64,000 bases of DNA from Daedaleopsis sinensis (Eukaryota > Basidiomycota > Agaricomycetes > Polyporales > Polyporaceae). The stretch covers positions 3,286,001 to 3,350,000 of the forward strand of contig CM066305.1 in NCBI GenBank assembly GCA_033807695.1, written 5' to 3'. Both the position numbers and the translations under genes were made by a program. This document shows positions 22,301 through 33,687 of this stretch, piece after piece. The notes below the pieces were generated by a model, which made no database searches, was not told the origin of the DNA, and worked only from the letters and a program-made list of their open reading frames with translations. The stretch's first letter is position 1, and each line of letters starts with the position of its first letter.

Positions 22301-25098
22301 TGGAACGTCAGCTCAAGCTCGTCCAGATCCACATGAAGCGCTTGTTGGATGCGAGGGCCAGAGGAGAGGAGCTAGAAGACATTCCATTCGAGCCGGTTAT
22401 CTACACTGCCAGGCAGCTTCGTCTTATCCGCAAGGTCCTGGACAAGTGGCGCGCTCATCGCTCCTTCTCGATGGCTGAGGTCGTTTTGTCCAACGCTGTC
22501 CTCGTCAAGGAAGCCAATATAATCAGGTAGGTGCCATCGGGAAAACGCATAATGCTTCTACTCATGAAGAACTACAGCAAGGAGCTCAGCAAGGATGTCT
22601 TGTATAACTTCACAGTGGCTGCTGGTGGGACGCTAGCTGCGCCTGCTTCTGCGATTGATTCTATCGCTGGGCTTGATCAATTTGGCGATGTTGCTGACCC
22701 GGTCCTTGCATCGGCGACGCAGCCTACGGTTGCCGTCAAGCTCATTGACCGACGACATAATGCTATATATGTCTGGTCGCTCGATCGTCTCCAGCAACAA
22801 CTCCAGCGCATGCGCAATCTCACCACATTCATTGACCGTCCATCGTACTCCCAGCACTTCTCTTCTGAAGAGCCCTTCTATGACAACCCTCCCCCTGAAT
22901 ACTCGTTCATCGGCAATGCCCTCCTTTCCTTGGCACCTCTCTCTAGAAGGCTCTCTTCAACATCCGTGGTACCTATCTTCTGTCGTTACACTGCAGAGGC
23001 GATCGGCTCATGCCGAATCGAGATCAAAATCGCCAACGTCGTCCTCTCACCGAAACACGCCAATACGTCGGCCACCTCTACTCGATCGTCTTCTCCTGTG
23101 CCAGGCACCGTCCCTCCTGGCAGTAAGCTGACGTTCTACGTCGTCGTCGACCAAGTGAAGGGTCTGTCTCATCACGATTTCTCCTTCGTGCACCTCCAAG
23201 TCAGACTATCATCTTTTCTGGGCTCTTCTCTCACTGCGGAAGAGGTTTATCCCTCTACCGCGGTTGACCTTGATTCTGCATCCTTATCTGACTTGAAGTT
23301 CCGAAGGAGCTTCTCGATGGTTGTCTCGACGAAGGTACTCACATACCTTCGCCAAGGTTACGCACCCATCGAGTTCTACGCCCGGTTGAAACCCACGTAC
23401 CTCGAACGTATGGAGCGGTGGGACGAGCTGCGTGAGCAGCGGATCCCTACCACCGTGGGCTCTCCATCGTCCACACCACAGAGCCAGCCAACCACGTTGC
23501 CTCCAATGCGTCGTTCCGAAAACGATTTCGTGACCGAGCAGATACACGACGTCACCGCCTGGCTGCAGGTATGCGAGCTTGCGCCTGATGGGACGTACAA
23601 GCCTGTGCCCGTCGTTTCGTCAGGTCACCTTGATCCGGGATCATTTCAACTGCATCAAGGTTTGCAGCGTCGCCTCATCCTCACACTCTCATCTCACTCG
23701 GGTCGACAACTGCCGTGGATCGAGGTCACGCGTATACGATTAGGCAACGTCCGTCATCTTGACGCGAAGGGTCTCCTTCATGAGTCCACGTCCAAGGTCC
23801 TCATCACGCTCCCTCTCCTTCAAGACCAGAACATCGAGTACAAACCAGACGGCACTGGCGCCGTCACCGCCGAAGCCCTCTGGGACTCGAGTGTACATAA
23901 CTCCGTTCTTCTGAATCGTGTAACGGATGCCGGACACCGCGTCTTCCTCCAGGTGGCTTGGTCCGTCGTAATCGAGACATGCGCTGAGCCAGTCCAGTTC
24001 AGCATGGACACCGCAGTCACCATCCAGACGCGCGATGCCCGCCCGCCATCTCGCCTGACTTCGCTCTTCGGCTCCACGAAGATACTGCCCAAGACGAGCA
24101 CCATGTTCTCCGTCCGGCTCACTCCACCGCTGACCCGCTCACCGAAAGACCTCTGGCGACTGGACACAGCGGAGAAGTATGTGCGTGGTGAGGAGGCGCT
24201 CGGGATATGGCGACCGAGGGGCGTCTCGGTCGTCGAAGACTACTCGAGGCTGGTGACCATGGAGCGTCGTGCGGCCGACGTGCAGGCTATCCGCGTCATT
24301 CTCGCGGCGTCACCGATGAGCAAGGTCAAGCAGCAGGATGCGGATGTGTGGGCCGCGCCAGCGTCAGAGCAGCTACTGGGCAAGGCGCTATCTCTTTGGC
24401 AGAAGCGGTTTGGCCATCGGGGCGAGGTACGTTCCACATTCGTTGATTTGCTCTATCTCTCGACCTTGGGAAACCTGACAGAGATCTATCTTCAGATTGT
24501 CATCAGTCAAGAGCCGACCGAGCCTGACGTGCTCAGCGTGACGTCGAGCAAGGCGCCTTCTGATACAGGATCTGTCGAGTCTCTCAAGCTCAACGCGAGC
24601 ACGAAACTTGTCCCTAGAAAGTCTGTGCGCGTTCCGTTCTGACATTATTGATGCATGCTGACCAAATACTGCAGTGATGGACCGACGAAGAAGGGTCACT
24701 TGATGCTCATGATCGATGCGAACGAGAACGTCTGGGAACGACGTTGGTTTGTGTTGAGGAGGTGGGTGCCTTCATGTACGCAGGTCGTACCAGACTAATT
24801 TGATCCTGCAGACCATATCTGCACATGTACGCCCACTCGAATGAGATCGAGGAGATAGGCGTGATCAGCCTTACAGGTGTGAACGTCGAGAGCAACCCAG
24901 ACATGGAGGCTCTGCTCGGGGTGCGTCGGTTTCTATCCATGAATTTGTGCATCTTTAATCAAGGCATACGAATTACAGAAGAAGTTCACCTTCACGCTCT
25001 TCACCTGCTCCAACTCGTACGCGCTTGCTGCGCCCAGCCAGAAGGAGTTGCAAGCATGGACTACGAAGCTGGATCCAACCCGGCTTCCCTACAGCTAA
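19336..25098 (+). CDS. Kinesin-3 motor (Unc-104/KIF1A type; motor-FHA-DUF3694-PH)
   Basis: Model: join(19336..19399, 19509..19775, 19827..19838, 19891..19920, 19978..20287, 20350..20641, 20688..20901, 20952..21256, 21311..21499, 21559..21591, 21648..21684, 21734..22526, 22578..24426, 24496..24635, 24675..24761, 24812..24920, 24979..25098), about 1616 aa. It is a plus-end-directed microtubule motor; fungal relatives carry early endosomes. Motor domain (1-370): [15 protein letters not shown]-loop [11 protein letters not shown], switch I NETSSRSHAV, switch II DLAGSER, and [13 protein letters not shown]. The P-loop is split over three exons, one of 12 bases. A coiled-coil neck follows. An FHA domain lies at about 500-600 ([34 protein letters not shown]). 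DUF3694 sits at about 1170-1250 ([14 protein letters not shown]). A C-terminal PH domain (1512-1616) shows [24 protein letters not shown] and a late Trp helix, for phosphoinositide binding. The 24427-24495 intron is in frame and could be retained. Confidence 0.95.
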
Positions 25099-26023
25099 CT
25101 GCAAATCGATGGTCCTCGAAACGATCCTTGTCTACGGCAGCGTTTGAAACTAATGCCCAGGACACTGCGCTCATTGGATGGCAAGAAGGAGCCGGACGCT
25201 GGAGGTGGGGGTGGGTGGACACCACCTCTCTGCCAATCAGACACCGGCGCTAGCCTTGCCGATGGAACAGCTTCAAGACAAGGATTTTTCGTCGAGGACT
25301 ATTGATTTGCAGTTAGCTGTAATGATTACGCTTTTACGAACTTTGACGACATGTGTCCGGTATACACTTCCATTCTACCCCGTCTTTTTTTCTCCACGCT
25401 TCCTGTCGTTTACGTTGCGATTCATAACTACTCTTATCACATCACATCGCGGTCGCTGTGTTCTGCTTTACTGTACACTCTCTTGTTTATTAGTCTAACC
25501 TTGGAAGCTTGCAGTCTGGTTTTCGTCGCATACACTCTCTGCCCATCTATGCATACATACCACATTGTATATACACTGAAATGCCTAGTCGTTCAACATC
25601 CCATTGAATTGATGTGCTCTCACTTGATGATTGAGGTTGCTTCTCTGGGTATGCCCAACTAACGTATCGATTTCCGCTCTTGCGATGCTGGCAAAAGGCG
25701 AATAGTGGCTACCGTAACATACAATTCAACACAGTTCGACACGCATACACCGTGAACATGACGCTGGATATCCACCTGATTTGATCCTGCACCACCTCAC
25801 GAGCTCTTATTGTCCTCACCCGATGCTCGCGCCTCTTCTTCCATCTTCTGAATCCCCTCGCGATGTGTCGCCAACATGTTTACAAACTCCGGACAGCCTC
25901 GTAAGCGAGAACGTGGAAGACCTTCAGCGCTGCCCGCTTCGACTCGGACTTCCCATTCCCGATGGCCCGCCATCCCTTACGGTAACGTGTCCGATGCAGC
26001 CCAAGTGAGTAGTCGGCCCACTC
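25099..26023 (+). other. Convergent 3' region of kinesin-3 and the FunK1-like gene
   Basis: The stretch is AT-richer and pyrimidine-rich between 25370 and 25560. No exon chain with motifs is seen. Confidence 0.45.
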
Positions 26024-27678
26024 TTACATCAATAGTTGCATTGCTTTGACTATGGGTTCATGGTCTTCGAGCCAGCTATAGGTGAACAGATAGAAACCGA
26101 AATTTGCGTTCAGCCATGTTACCGGTGACCAGCCTGCGCCATTCCAGGACTTCTTGCTTCGCTGTCTCGTCTTTACAATGTGCAAGAGAATTAAAGACGA
26201 TGGTCCACAGGGCCACCCACTTGAACGACTCGATGTCGTCGAGCGGTGACTGCACGTAGTAGCCACCGCCGCCGGTTTCAAAAGAAACCCTCAGCCTTTC
26301 GGACATGAAGTCAGGTGTGCCCTATCCATGATTCAGCATATGAACACAGCGGAACCGAAGGGGAACCCACTGTTATAAGACCAGCTTGTTCCGAGTGGAA
26401 GTACGAAGGCACGTGTGCCGCCATGTCCGCGTCGGTCATGATCGCCTTGCACTCCTCCGGCACTCCAAACGAGGCGAGGGTTTCTTCAAGCTTCTGAGCG
26501 TGCTTCACTACCTCGGCCATGTCGCCGCCCGTCTCTACAAGGAGATTTTCACAGAATTCATCCGAGTCGACTCATCGAGGGGCCCGACTCGCCCGACCGC
26601 TCCGACGTACCAGTGCCGGCCTCGTTAGGCACGTCGCGGCTCACTGCACGGGGTGACGATGAGCCTAGGGCCGCGTTGCCCCACTTGTCGGTGAAGGTCA
26701 TCATTGCATCTTCAGTCGGCATGGCTAGGAGCGCCTTCACAAGACGTGCTGTGAACGGTTTACGTGCGGCGGGTGTGTTCAACTTCAAGATGTTCCCGAT
26801 GCTCACATCTCGATGGAGATAGCCAGCCTACGTGCAAAACATCAAAATGAGTACAGAGGTGCTACAGTACAAACATTGCAAACAATCTCACCCAGCATGG
26901 CGTGCAGTGACAGGCACTCGCACAAGTCCCAAGGGCCCGTACATTCCTCGAGTGAGTGGCCTTCGTCACCAAAACCAATGATAGTGAGCTGGCGACGGTC
27001 AACACGAGATGGCGGTGCTTCTGCCGGTGAAATGCTCCGGTTCGCTATGTCATCGTCACGAGGTAGGAAGGGAGTATTGGAGATGCGACGAGAAGAAGCG
27101 TAGGCCGCATCGCAAGCGAAATATACGTTCGGGGTCCCAAAGTGGTCGGTTGCACGCCATGTATGCATTTCTTTCGATATCATGCTTCTCAAAGATTGGC
27201 CATGCATACTTGACGATCAGCTTTTGAGGCCTAGGCTTGGTTGAAGAAAATGATGTGACGGTCAATGCCTGGAGTCCACCACCCCCAAAAACACTGGGAT
27301 GTAGCAATCTGAGCGAGAAGGCGTATGGAATTCCTCGGTTGTCTCCTGTATACGTTCGTACATACTGTCGCACGCCCGGCAACACTGGTTGAGAACCTCA
27401 GCTAGACGTTGGTAGTTGAATTTTGTTTCCTGAGTGGCTAAGGCAATCTTGAAAGGCCACTCCCGGTTGTTTGCGAGGACATGTTCGATTGCCTCGTCGA
27501 CAGCGGGGACGTCAAGGTAAGACGAGTCGCCGGACCTCTCGATCTTCGGCGCGAGCAATCTGGCAACCTCCCAGGGAAGAAACTCCCAAACATGTGGACT
27601 CAGCTCGCCCGTTGGCATCAAGGATTTGAGGCTGTCTTGTACTGACTCCACGCGGGCTTCGCGATCGGCGCGGGACAT
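26024..27678 (-). CDS. FunK1-like fungal protein kinase
   Basis: The exon chain is only partly resolved. The N-terminal exon from 27678 encodes about 100 residues (MSRADREARVESVQ, HVWEFLPWEVARLL, FKIALATQETKFNYQRLAEVL). Later exons on the same strand carry QKLIVKYAWPIFEKHDIERNAY, FGTPNVYFACDA, GWLSHRDVSIGNIL (catalytic HRD loop), MTDADMAAHVP (position of the DFG aspartate, as DAD) and GTPDFMSERLR (activation-segment end), then IESFKWVALWTIVFNSL. This order matches the FunK1 kinases expanded in mushroom-forming fungi. About 90 residues of low-complexity sequence lie between the HRD loop and DADMA. The locus is short for FunK1 proteins, which are often longer N-terminally. The last 50 bases can be read in two frames, so the stop is uncertain. 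Substrate unknown. Partial decay is possible. Confidence 0.7.
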
Positions 27679-28960
27679 CCACTGTGTGGTGGACGAGGCA
27701 TGGTGTCAGAAGGCTTGAGTTCCAGTCGCGTACATGGCAAGTGATGGCGGTGGGAAGAGGAGGGGGAGTGTATGAGGAGGATCGTGGTCGACCTAAGTTC
27801 ACGTTTTAACGTTTTAACGTTCCATTGAATTGCAATTGAGTGTCTGAAATTGAATTTGAACGCAGTGGGCTCCTAGCGCCCGTTCATGACGCTGCGACAT
27901 CGGCGCCTGAACACGCACACTCCTCGACCTCGACCTCTTCGGGGATTCCACAAACACTAGATACACGACTAGAGAAATAATCCAATTTCTACAGCGGCCA
28001 GTGCTCAGCTCACTCCAACATCCCCGAATCGCATTCAAGTTCCCGCGTCCCTGGGCCAGTCCGATGTTCCTCTCGTCTTCGCGACGACGAGTGACTGAAT
28101 CAATCAAGCCGTCTACATACAGCTATGTACCCTGTACAACACCGCCCTCCGGGCAAACCTGGACTCGAACTTCAACACAAAAACCTCAGAACGGTGTAGG
28201 CGCCGGTCCTCGGGCAGGCTTTCGCCAGCCGCTCGGCGCGGCGCCATTCCACCGTTGATTCAGATACTACCAGGCACTGTCAGGTTGCGGTATGGGTTGC
28301 TGATAGAACCTACTGCATAGCTAGTACGTATGTCAGGAGTTTCTCAAGTTAACCCCACGCAACCCGAAGGGGGGGGGGGAGATGTCAAGGGGTGTCAGGG
28401 GCCGGGGTGCCAATCTCACGTGAGGGACCCCCGACTTTCCTCAAAACAGACCTGAACTCGTTCGAGTCCAGGAATACAATTCTTTCCCTCGCTACCCCCT
28501 TCCACGTTGTCCACGGACAGCTTCTGAGTGATATACTGGGTAACCGGATATCCTCGAACACCCTCCACGAGTTTGACGAAACGCGCTCGCTATGGCTAGG
28601 AGCCCTGCACACAGTTGCGCCCACAGAGACCGTCGTGCTCGTGCAGATGCAAGCTTCCAGGTTCGGTACGTACTTATTCTCGCACACATAGTCGACGTGC
28701 AGCGCGTCGGCGCAGCTCCTGCGGAAACCGTTAGCACTTGGCGTAAGGCGCTCGGCCGACCCGCTCGGCCGCACGCTTCTCCTGCTCGTGCAGCGGCACG
28801 GTGGAGAGTCATATACCCATACGTCGTCTTCGTAACTCGTCGCGCTCTTCCTCCACGGGTGCGGCGCGGCGATGTCAGTAGGCGCCGCTGTGCTGGTGTT
28901 GAGTTGACCAGGCTTGTGGTTGCGGGGAGGTCCGTGAGGCGGCTGGGGGTCCGGAGAGCG
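27679..28960 (+). other. Gene-poor region, first part
   Basis: Only short or mutually overlapping frames occur. A G9 run lies at 28370-28379. A 99-codon plus-strand frame (28392-28691) and a 129-codon antisense frame overlap; neither has a known motif. Confidence 0.35.
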
Positions 28961-28966
28961 AGAATG

Positions 28967-29660
28967 CGGTCGGGCGGCCCTTGCTGGTCGCCCGACCGGT
29001 TATTCACGCTTTTAGTGCGCTACGGGGGTCTGCCATGCTCGAGCAGAGGTCGGGGAGCGTGTTCGTGATGTCGAGAGCACGACAGGCGGATGGGGCGACT
29101 CTTGCTGGTCGTCCGACATTGTGTTCGCGCTCTGGGAGAGGCGCGGGGTCTGTCGGGCCCGCGAAATTTCCAGGATGCGGAGGGCGGAAGTGATCGGCTT
29201 GGGCTACTCTTGCTCGTGGCCCGGCCGGGTCTTCGTGCACTAAGAGATTGTCAGGGGGACGCACATCCGCGCTTTCATGCTGTCAGGGAACAGGGGTGCT
29301 ATCGGGTACAGGAAGAGGTCGAGGAGGCACCTTGGGGTGCGGTGAGCTCGAAAATGTGGTCGGGCGATTCAAGTTCTTGCTGATCGCCCGACCATGTCTT
29401 CGCGCTCTAGTGGCGCAGCGAGTATATGTAAGGGTGGAAGCGAAGTCGAGGAGTCGCCTGCGGGACCAGAAAGCGCGAGAGACTCTTGCCAGTCGCGACT
29501 CGCGACTCGCGAGTATTCACGCCTAGCTGCGCATTCGTGCCCTTGCACTTTGGGGTGCGGTCGCATGCGGTACTTCCCCACCACCACCAGGTCGATGTGG
29601 TGTCGAAGCACTGATGCTAGTCCCAAGCTAGTCCTCCGACATTGTCTTCGCACTGTTCAG
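28967..29660. repeat. Array of degenerate hairpin repeats
   Basis: Two units are near-perfect hairpins. The first has CGGTCGGGCG (28967-28976) and CGCCCGACCG (28989-28998). The other has TGGTCGGGCGAT (29357-29368) and ATCGCCCGACCA (29383-29394). Both enclose a loop containing CTTGCTG. Diverged units share the loop and right arm at about 29089-29120 and 29193-29230, with a weaker trace at about 29626-29660. Each is followed by a variant of TCTTCGCGCTCT. Spacing is irregular (about 110-250 bases). No coding role is apparent. Confidence 0.6.
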
Positions 29661-30695
29661 GTGCCGCGGGGGCCGTCGGGGTGCCTGCAGCAAGGACCGG
29701 CCTGGACCGGCCCGGAGGTGCAGTGCAGGCTAGCGCTGGAACAGTGGCATGGGACCTAAGCGCCCCCTTTTCCCCTCGAACTCGAGGTCGCGAGGTTTCA
29801 GTCACTCCTCACGCACGTCGTCCAACCGTTTTCGCCGCCTGAGCCATGGGCAGTGGGCGTGCATTTGGATGACCGATGCGCGCCCTGACAGCCAGTATTC
29901 GGGTTTAAGCACAACCCTCGAGACTTTACCACAGTTGCCTCAGTGCACCAAATCCACGACGGACGGCCCGACACGCGGGGTGTAGAAGAGCGGGCCTTCC
30001 GAGACGATGGCCAGCTCTGAGCCTCTGACGTGCACGAAGATTGCGAACCCGGCTGAGGCGACCAGCAAGTTGCAATACTCTCCCCGCGAACGCGGGCCTC
30101 GATGGCACCAACATCCACTGCTATTAGTATCTCATCGAACACATTGTCCTTCCCGAAGTGCGTTTACTTACGGCTCCGGTGGTTCTTGTGTGAGTTCGGT
30201 GCGCGAAAATAGACGTGTGATATTCACATTCTTCCGCAACCAGTTGCTTGGCCCGCTTCTCAGACTCGCATTGCTGCAGAGATGGCGATCAGCATAAATG
30301 GTACTCCCTCCGCCACATCGTCAGCTGAGGCTTGCCTCCTCACCGGCATCAAGGGCGACGCTGGCTTTATGACCGTTGACTCGCCACTAGGTCACTCCTA
30401 TAATCTAACATCACAGATCGGGCGACCCCATGATCCCCCGCAGGGGTCGGTTAGACGCCATACCAGGACTCTGTCTACAGTTAGGCGTGAAATAGGCCTG
30501 GGATGCGTGCCTAGTTTCTAATGATGGTGAGTCGGATATGCTTTGGCCATTTATATCCATCGTCGCCTGTACGGGCTTATAACAGGGTGAGCGAAGGATT
30601 TTGGTCGGCAGACGGACCTCCCTATCTCCCTCTCCCCTCAATCGCCCCTTCACGTTCACTGCGCGTGTCGTCTCCTAGACCACCTGATAGATATC
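29661..30695 (-). other. Unassigned region with weak coding signal on the minus strand
   Basis: A minus-strand frame ending at a stop at 29940-29942 reads NLLVASAGFAIFVHVRGSE and then LAIVSEGPLFYTPRVGPS, protein-like but unrecognised. About 200 bases upstream, an open stretch (30170-30270) ends at a GTAAGT donor, and an ATACTAATAG branch/acceptor pair lies near 30118. The phases do not join cleanly. It could be a decayed or lineage-specific gene. Confidence 0.25.
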
Positions 30696-33218
30696 ATGGC
30701 TATTGAAACGATGGACAAGCAAGATGACCGAAAGTTGGCGCGTCGGATACTTTGGAAGTTGGATATGCATGTCCTGCCCCCGCTCGCTCTGGTGCGTCAT
30801 TGGCCTTCTGTGCATCGTCGCGAAAGCTGACTGTACCGTGCATGTAACAAGCTGTGGCTAGCGAATTTTATCGACAGGGCAAATGTCGGGAACGCCAGGT
30901 TAGCGACGGACTTTGCGCATGCATATGTGTGGTCACCTCACGGCTTGACAGAATTGCGGGTCTGGAACGCGATACTCATCTTCACGGCACACAATTCAAC
31001 ATCGCACTTGCAAGTAAGCCTATATCTCACGTTCGTCATCCCTTGATCATGGCCCGTTGACATCGGCCGCACGCAGTCTTCTACGTCCCATACATTCTTG
31101 TGGAATTACGTGAGCGAGGCAATTTGTATGATGGCGGCAGGCTAACAAAAATCAGCGTCGAACTGGGTACTCAAAAGGTTCAAGGCTAGCAGATGGCTTC
31201 CCTTCCTGGTACTATTGTGGGGAACCGTCACTACCCTGAGTGGGCTCGTCCAGAACTTCAGCGGTTTGCTAGCTATCCGGTTCTTCCTCGGATTCTGTGA
31301 GGGCGGCCTATTGCCAGGCATTGTATGTGTCAGTTGCGATAGTCTGCGGTATAAACTAACCTTTCATGCCACCTATCTCAGATGTTGTACCTCAGCACTC
31401 TGTACGAGCCGCACGAGTTACAACAACGGTGGGCATATCCGACGTCTTCGCTACTCGTTACTGAACAAACCTCCTATATATCCAGGGTCGGCATATTCTA
31501 CGCGTCTGCTTCACTATCCGGGGCGTTTGGAGGTTCGTATTGCGACTCCCGAGCCACCACACTATTCTCACCAAATCGTTGACAGGACTTCTCGCGACGG
31601 CGATCGTTAGGATGGAAGGCGTTGGCGGCCTGGCTGGGTGGAGATGGATTTTCATCCTGGAAGGGATGGCCACCGTCGTTATCGCCCTCGTCTCTACATT
31701 GTTCTTGCCCGCGGACATCCAGTCCGCCAAGTTTTTCACAGACATAGAGCGGCAGTATGCATGTGAGTCGTCGGTCGGTTCCATCCAGCACGATTGCTTC
31801 CGTTCTGACGATTTGACTAGTAAACCGTCTCCGCACGGCGTTCGGCGTGACCACGACGGCACCGTTGTCGGAACCGTCTCAACGTATCACGGCTAACTCA
31901 GATGCGGACCCGGAGAAGCACAGCGAGACGAGGGTCGAAGTACGGAATTCGCAGGAGAGCGTCGTACACGCGGAAGACGAGCAATTTGAATGGAGGGAGG
32001 TCTTGCGAGGTGTGCTTCTATGATCCGGTAATATCTGACGTTCGCTGATGCTGCCTTCGAAACCACAGGGGTGATGGACCCACAGGTATGGATGACTGCT
32101 GTCTGCTACTTGGGGACCATCGTCAGCCTGTACTCGTTTTCGCTTTTCCTGTTAGTGACTTGCGCCATCATCGGCGTCCTCCGTGCTCATGCTCTCGCAT
32201 TTGTGCAGCCCGACAATCGTTGCGGGTCTGGGGTACGCCGGAGGCGCAGCCCAACTCCACACAGGTGAGCGTTGGCAGCTGAACCCAAGAAGGAATGTAC
32301 CGACGATCCCTGTTCTCTCCAGTCCCGCCCTACGTCCCTGCGGCAGTGATGACGGTTGTGGTGTCCATCGCAAGTGACAAGCTCAAGTGGCGAGGTCCCT
32401 TCATCTTAATGTTCCTGCCCATCACCATAGCAGGTATGCGATTCATTGATCAACTTGTTTGCTAGTATTGACCTTATCCACGTTAGGATATATCCTTGCG
32501 ATCGCCGCGAAGGTATAGAGTTTGATCGTTCTGGTCAATCGAGGTGACTGACGCGTCTGTACAATAGACGAATGGTCAACGCTATGTAGCGGGTGCGTAG
32601 TGGTGCCAACAGTGCAATATCGACTGCCTCACTGACGCATCGAATAGTCTTCCTCATGGCTACTGGCATGTGAGCCCTCAGCCTTGAACGTGTACCGACT
32701 CGTGCGCTCATCTAATATCGCTAGCTATCCATGCGCCCCGTGTATATTGTCCATCCTGCCCAACAACAGCGCCGGGCACTACAAGAAAGCTACTGCGGTC
32801 GCACTCCAGCTCGCGCTCTCCAACTGCGGGTACGTAGCCGGCCATTCGCACGCAGCTCAGCGGGAGGTGGCTAACTATAGCCCGTAGAGGGTTTATCGCG
32901 ACCTTCACGTACGACTCTTCCCAAGCTCCGACATACATCCGCGGCCACAGCATCACCCTCGGCTTCGTGTGCCTCGCATGGGTTGCCATGTTCTGCAACG
33001 TGTGAGTACTTGAGTCCTCCTATTTTCGTCCTCGCCTTGTCCTATCGCGTGTCTGACGGCCGCCGTTCCTGGCAGCATGTACTGCAAGTGGGAGAACAGA
33101 GCTCGCGCGGAAGGCCGCGGGCAAGATAACCTCGCGAAGTACCAAGAACTGTGGGACTCGGGTAAGACTCGTGCTCCCATCGGCGACCGGCACCCGGACT
33201 TCCGCTTCACGCTGTGAA
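30696..33218 (+). CDS. MFS transporter, allantoate/anion:cation symporter family (Dal5/Tna1 type)
   Basis: Model: join(30696..30791, 30852..30898, 30952..31013, 31077..31109, 31156..31322, 31382..31428, 31486..31532, 31586..31762, 31821..32009, 32069..32150, 32209..32264, 32323..32433, 32487..32512, 32568..32592, 32648..32669, 32725..32829, 32888..33001, 33077..33218), 515 aa, consistent phase throughout. It is a proton-coupled plasma-membrane transporter of the ACS family (allantoate, nicotinate or similar organic anions). Motifs: LDMHVLPPLALLWLANFIDRANVGNAR (TM1 and family signature), LRFFLG-like IRFFLGFCEGGLLPGI, GWRWIFILEG (TM5-6 loop) and TNGQRYVAVFLMATG. The end, LAKYQELWDSG... IGDRHPDFRFTL, is a common tail in this group. 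Twelve TM segments are inferred. The exact substrate cannot be read. Confidence 0.93.
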
Positions 33219-33687
33219 ACGGAGGACGACGACGTGGCCAATGGCCGCACGCTGTATATTAATGCGCGACAACGCTGTACGAGATATTGAAGACGGAGCC
33301 GAGATATAGACATGCATATGTGTCGAAGAGTCGATTTCAGGGAATTCTTCCGCTAAGAATGTTGACTTTCCTCCCACCGGGGTTATTCTTGATCGGGACC
33401 GCCAATGTCCCTGATCGAGGTAATTATACGTGGCGGCAGATCAAGAATGTACGAGAATCCACTAGTAGTCCACGTTTTGAAGAGACAGGGCGAGTTGCTA
33501 GCTACGAAAACGAAATGTGACAGAAATTGGAAGTCATGATACATCGGTGTGCGCTCTTGAGTACTGATATCGGTACATGTGAGTATGTGATTCACCAATA
33601 GTTACGCAGGTAATATAAGCCGTCAGGTCATCACAGTGGGTCGTAACAGCAAACGGAGGAATGGAACGTCGGGAAAGCAAGCGAAAA
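33219..33687 (+). other. Convergent 3' region of MFS and IQGAP genes
   Basis: Nothing beyond presumed 3' UTRs is seen. Confidence 0.5.

Noticed and set aside
28001..28258. Small plus-strand frame with FPRPWASPMFLSSSRRR, a possible mitochondrial presequence
   Set aside because: The first true ATG is at 28062, nothing after it is recognisable, and no homologue can be named.
28392..28691. 99-codon plus-strand frame in the gene-poor gap
   Set aside because: It begins at GTG, not ATG, overlaps an equally long antisense frame, and has no recognisable domain.
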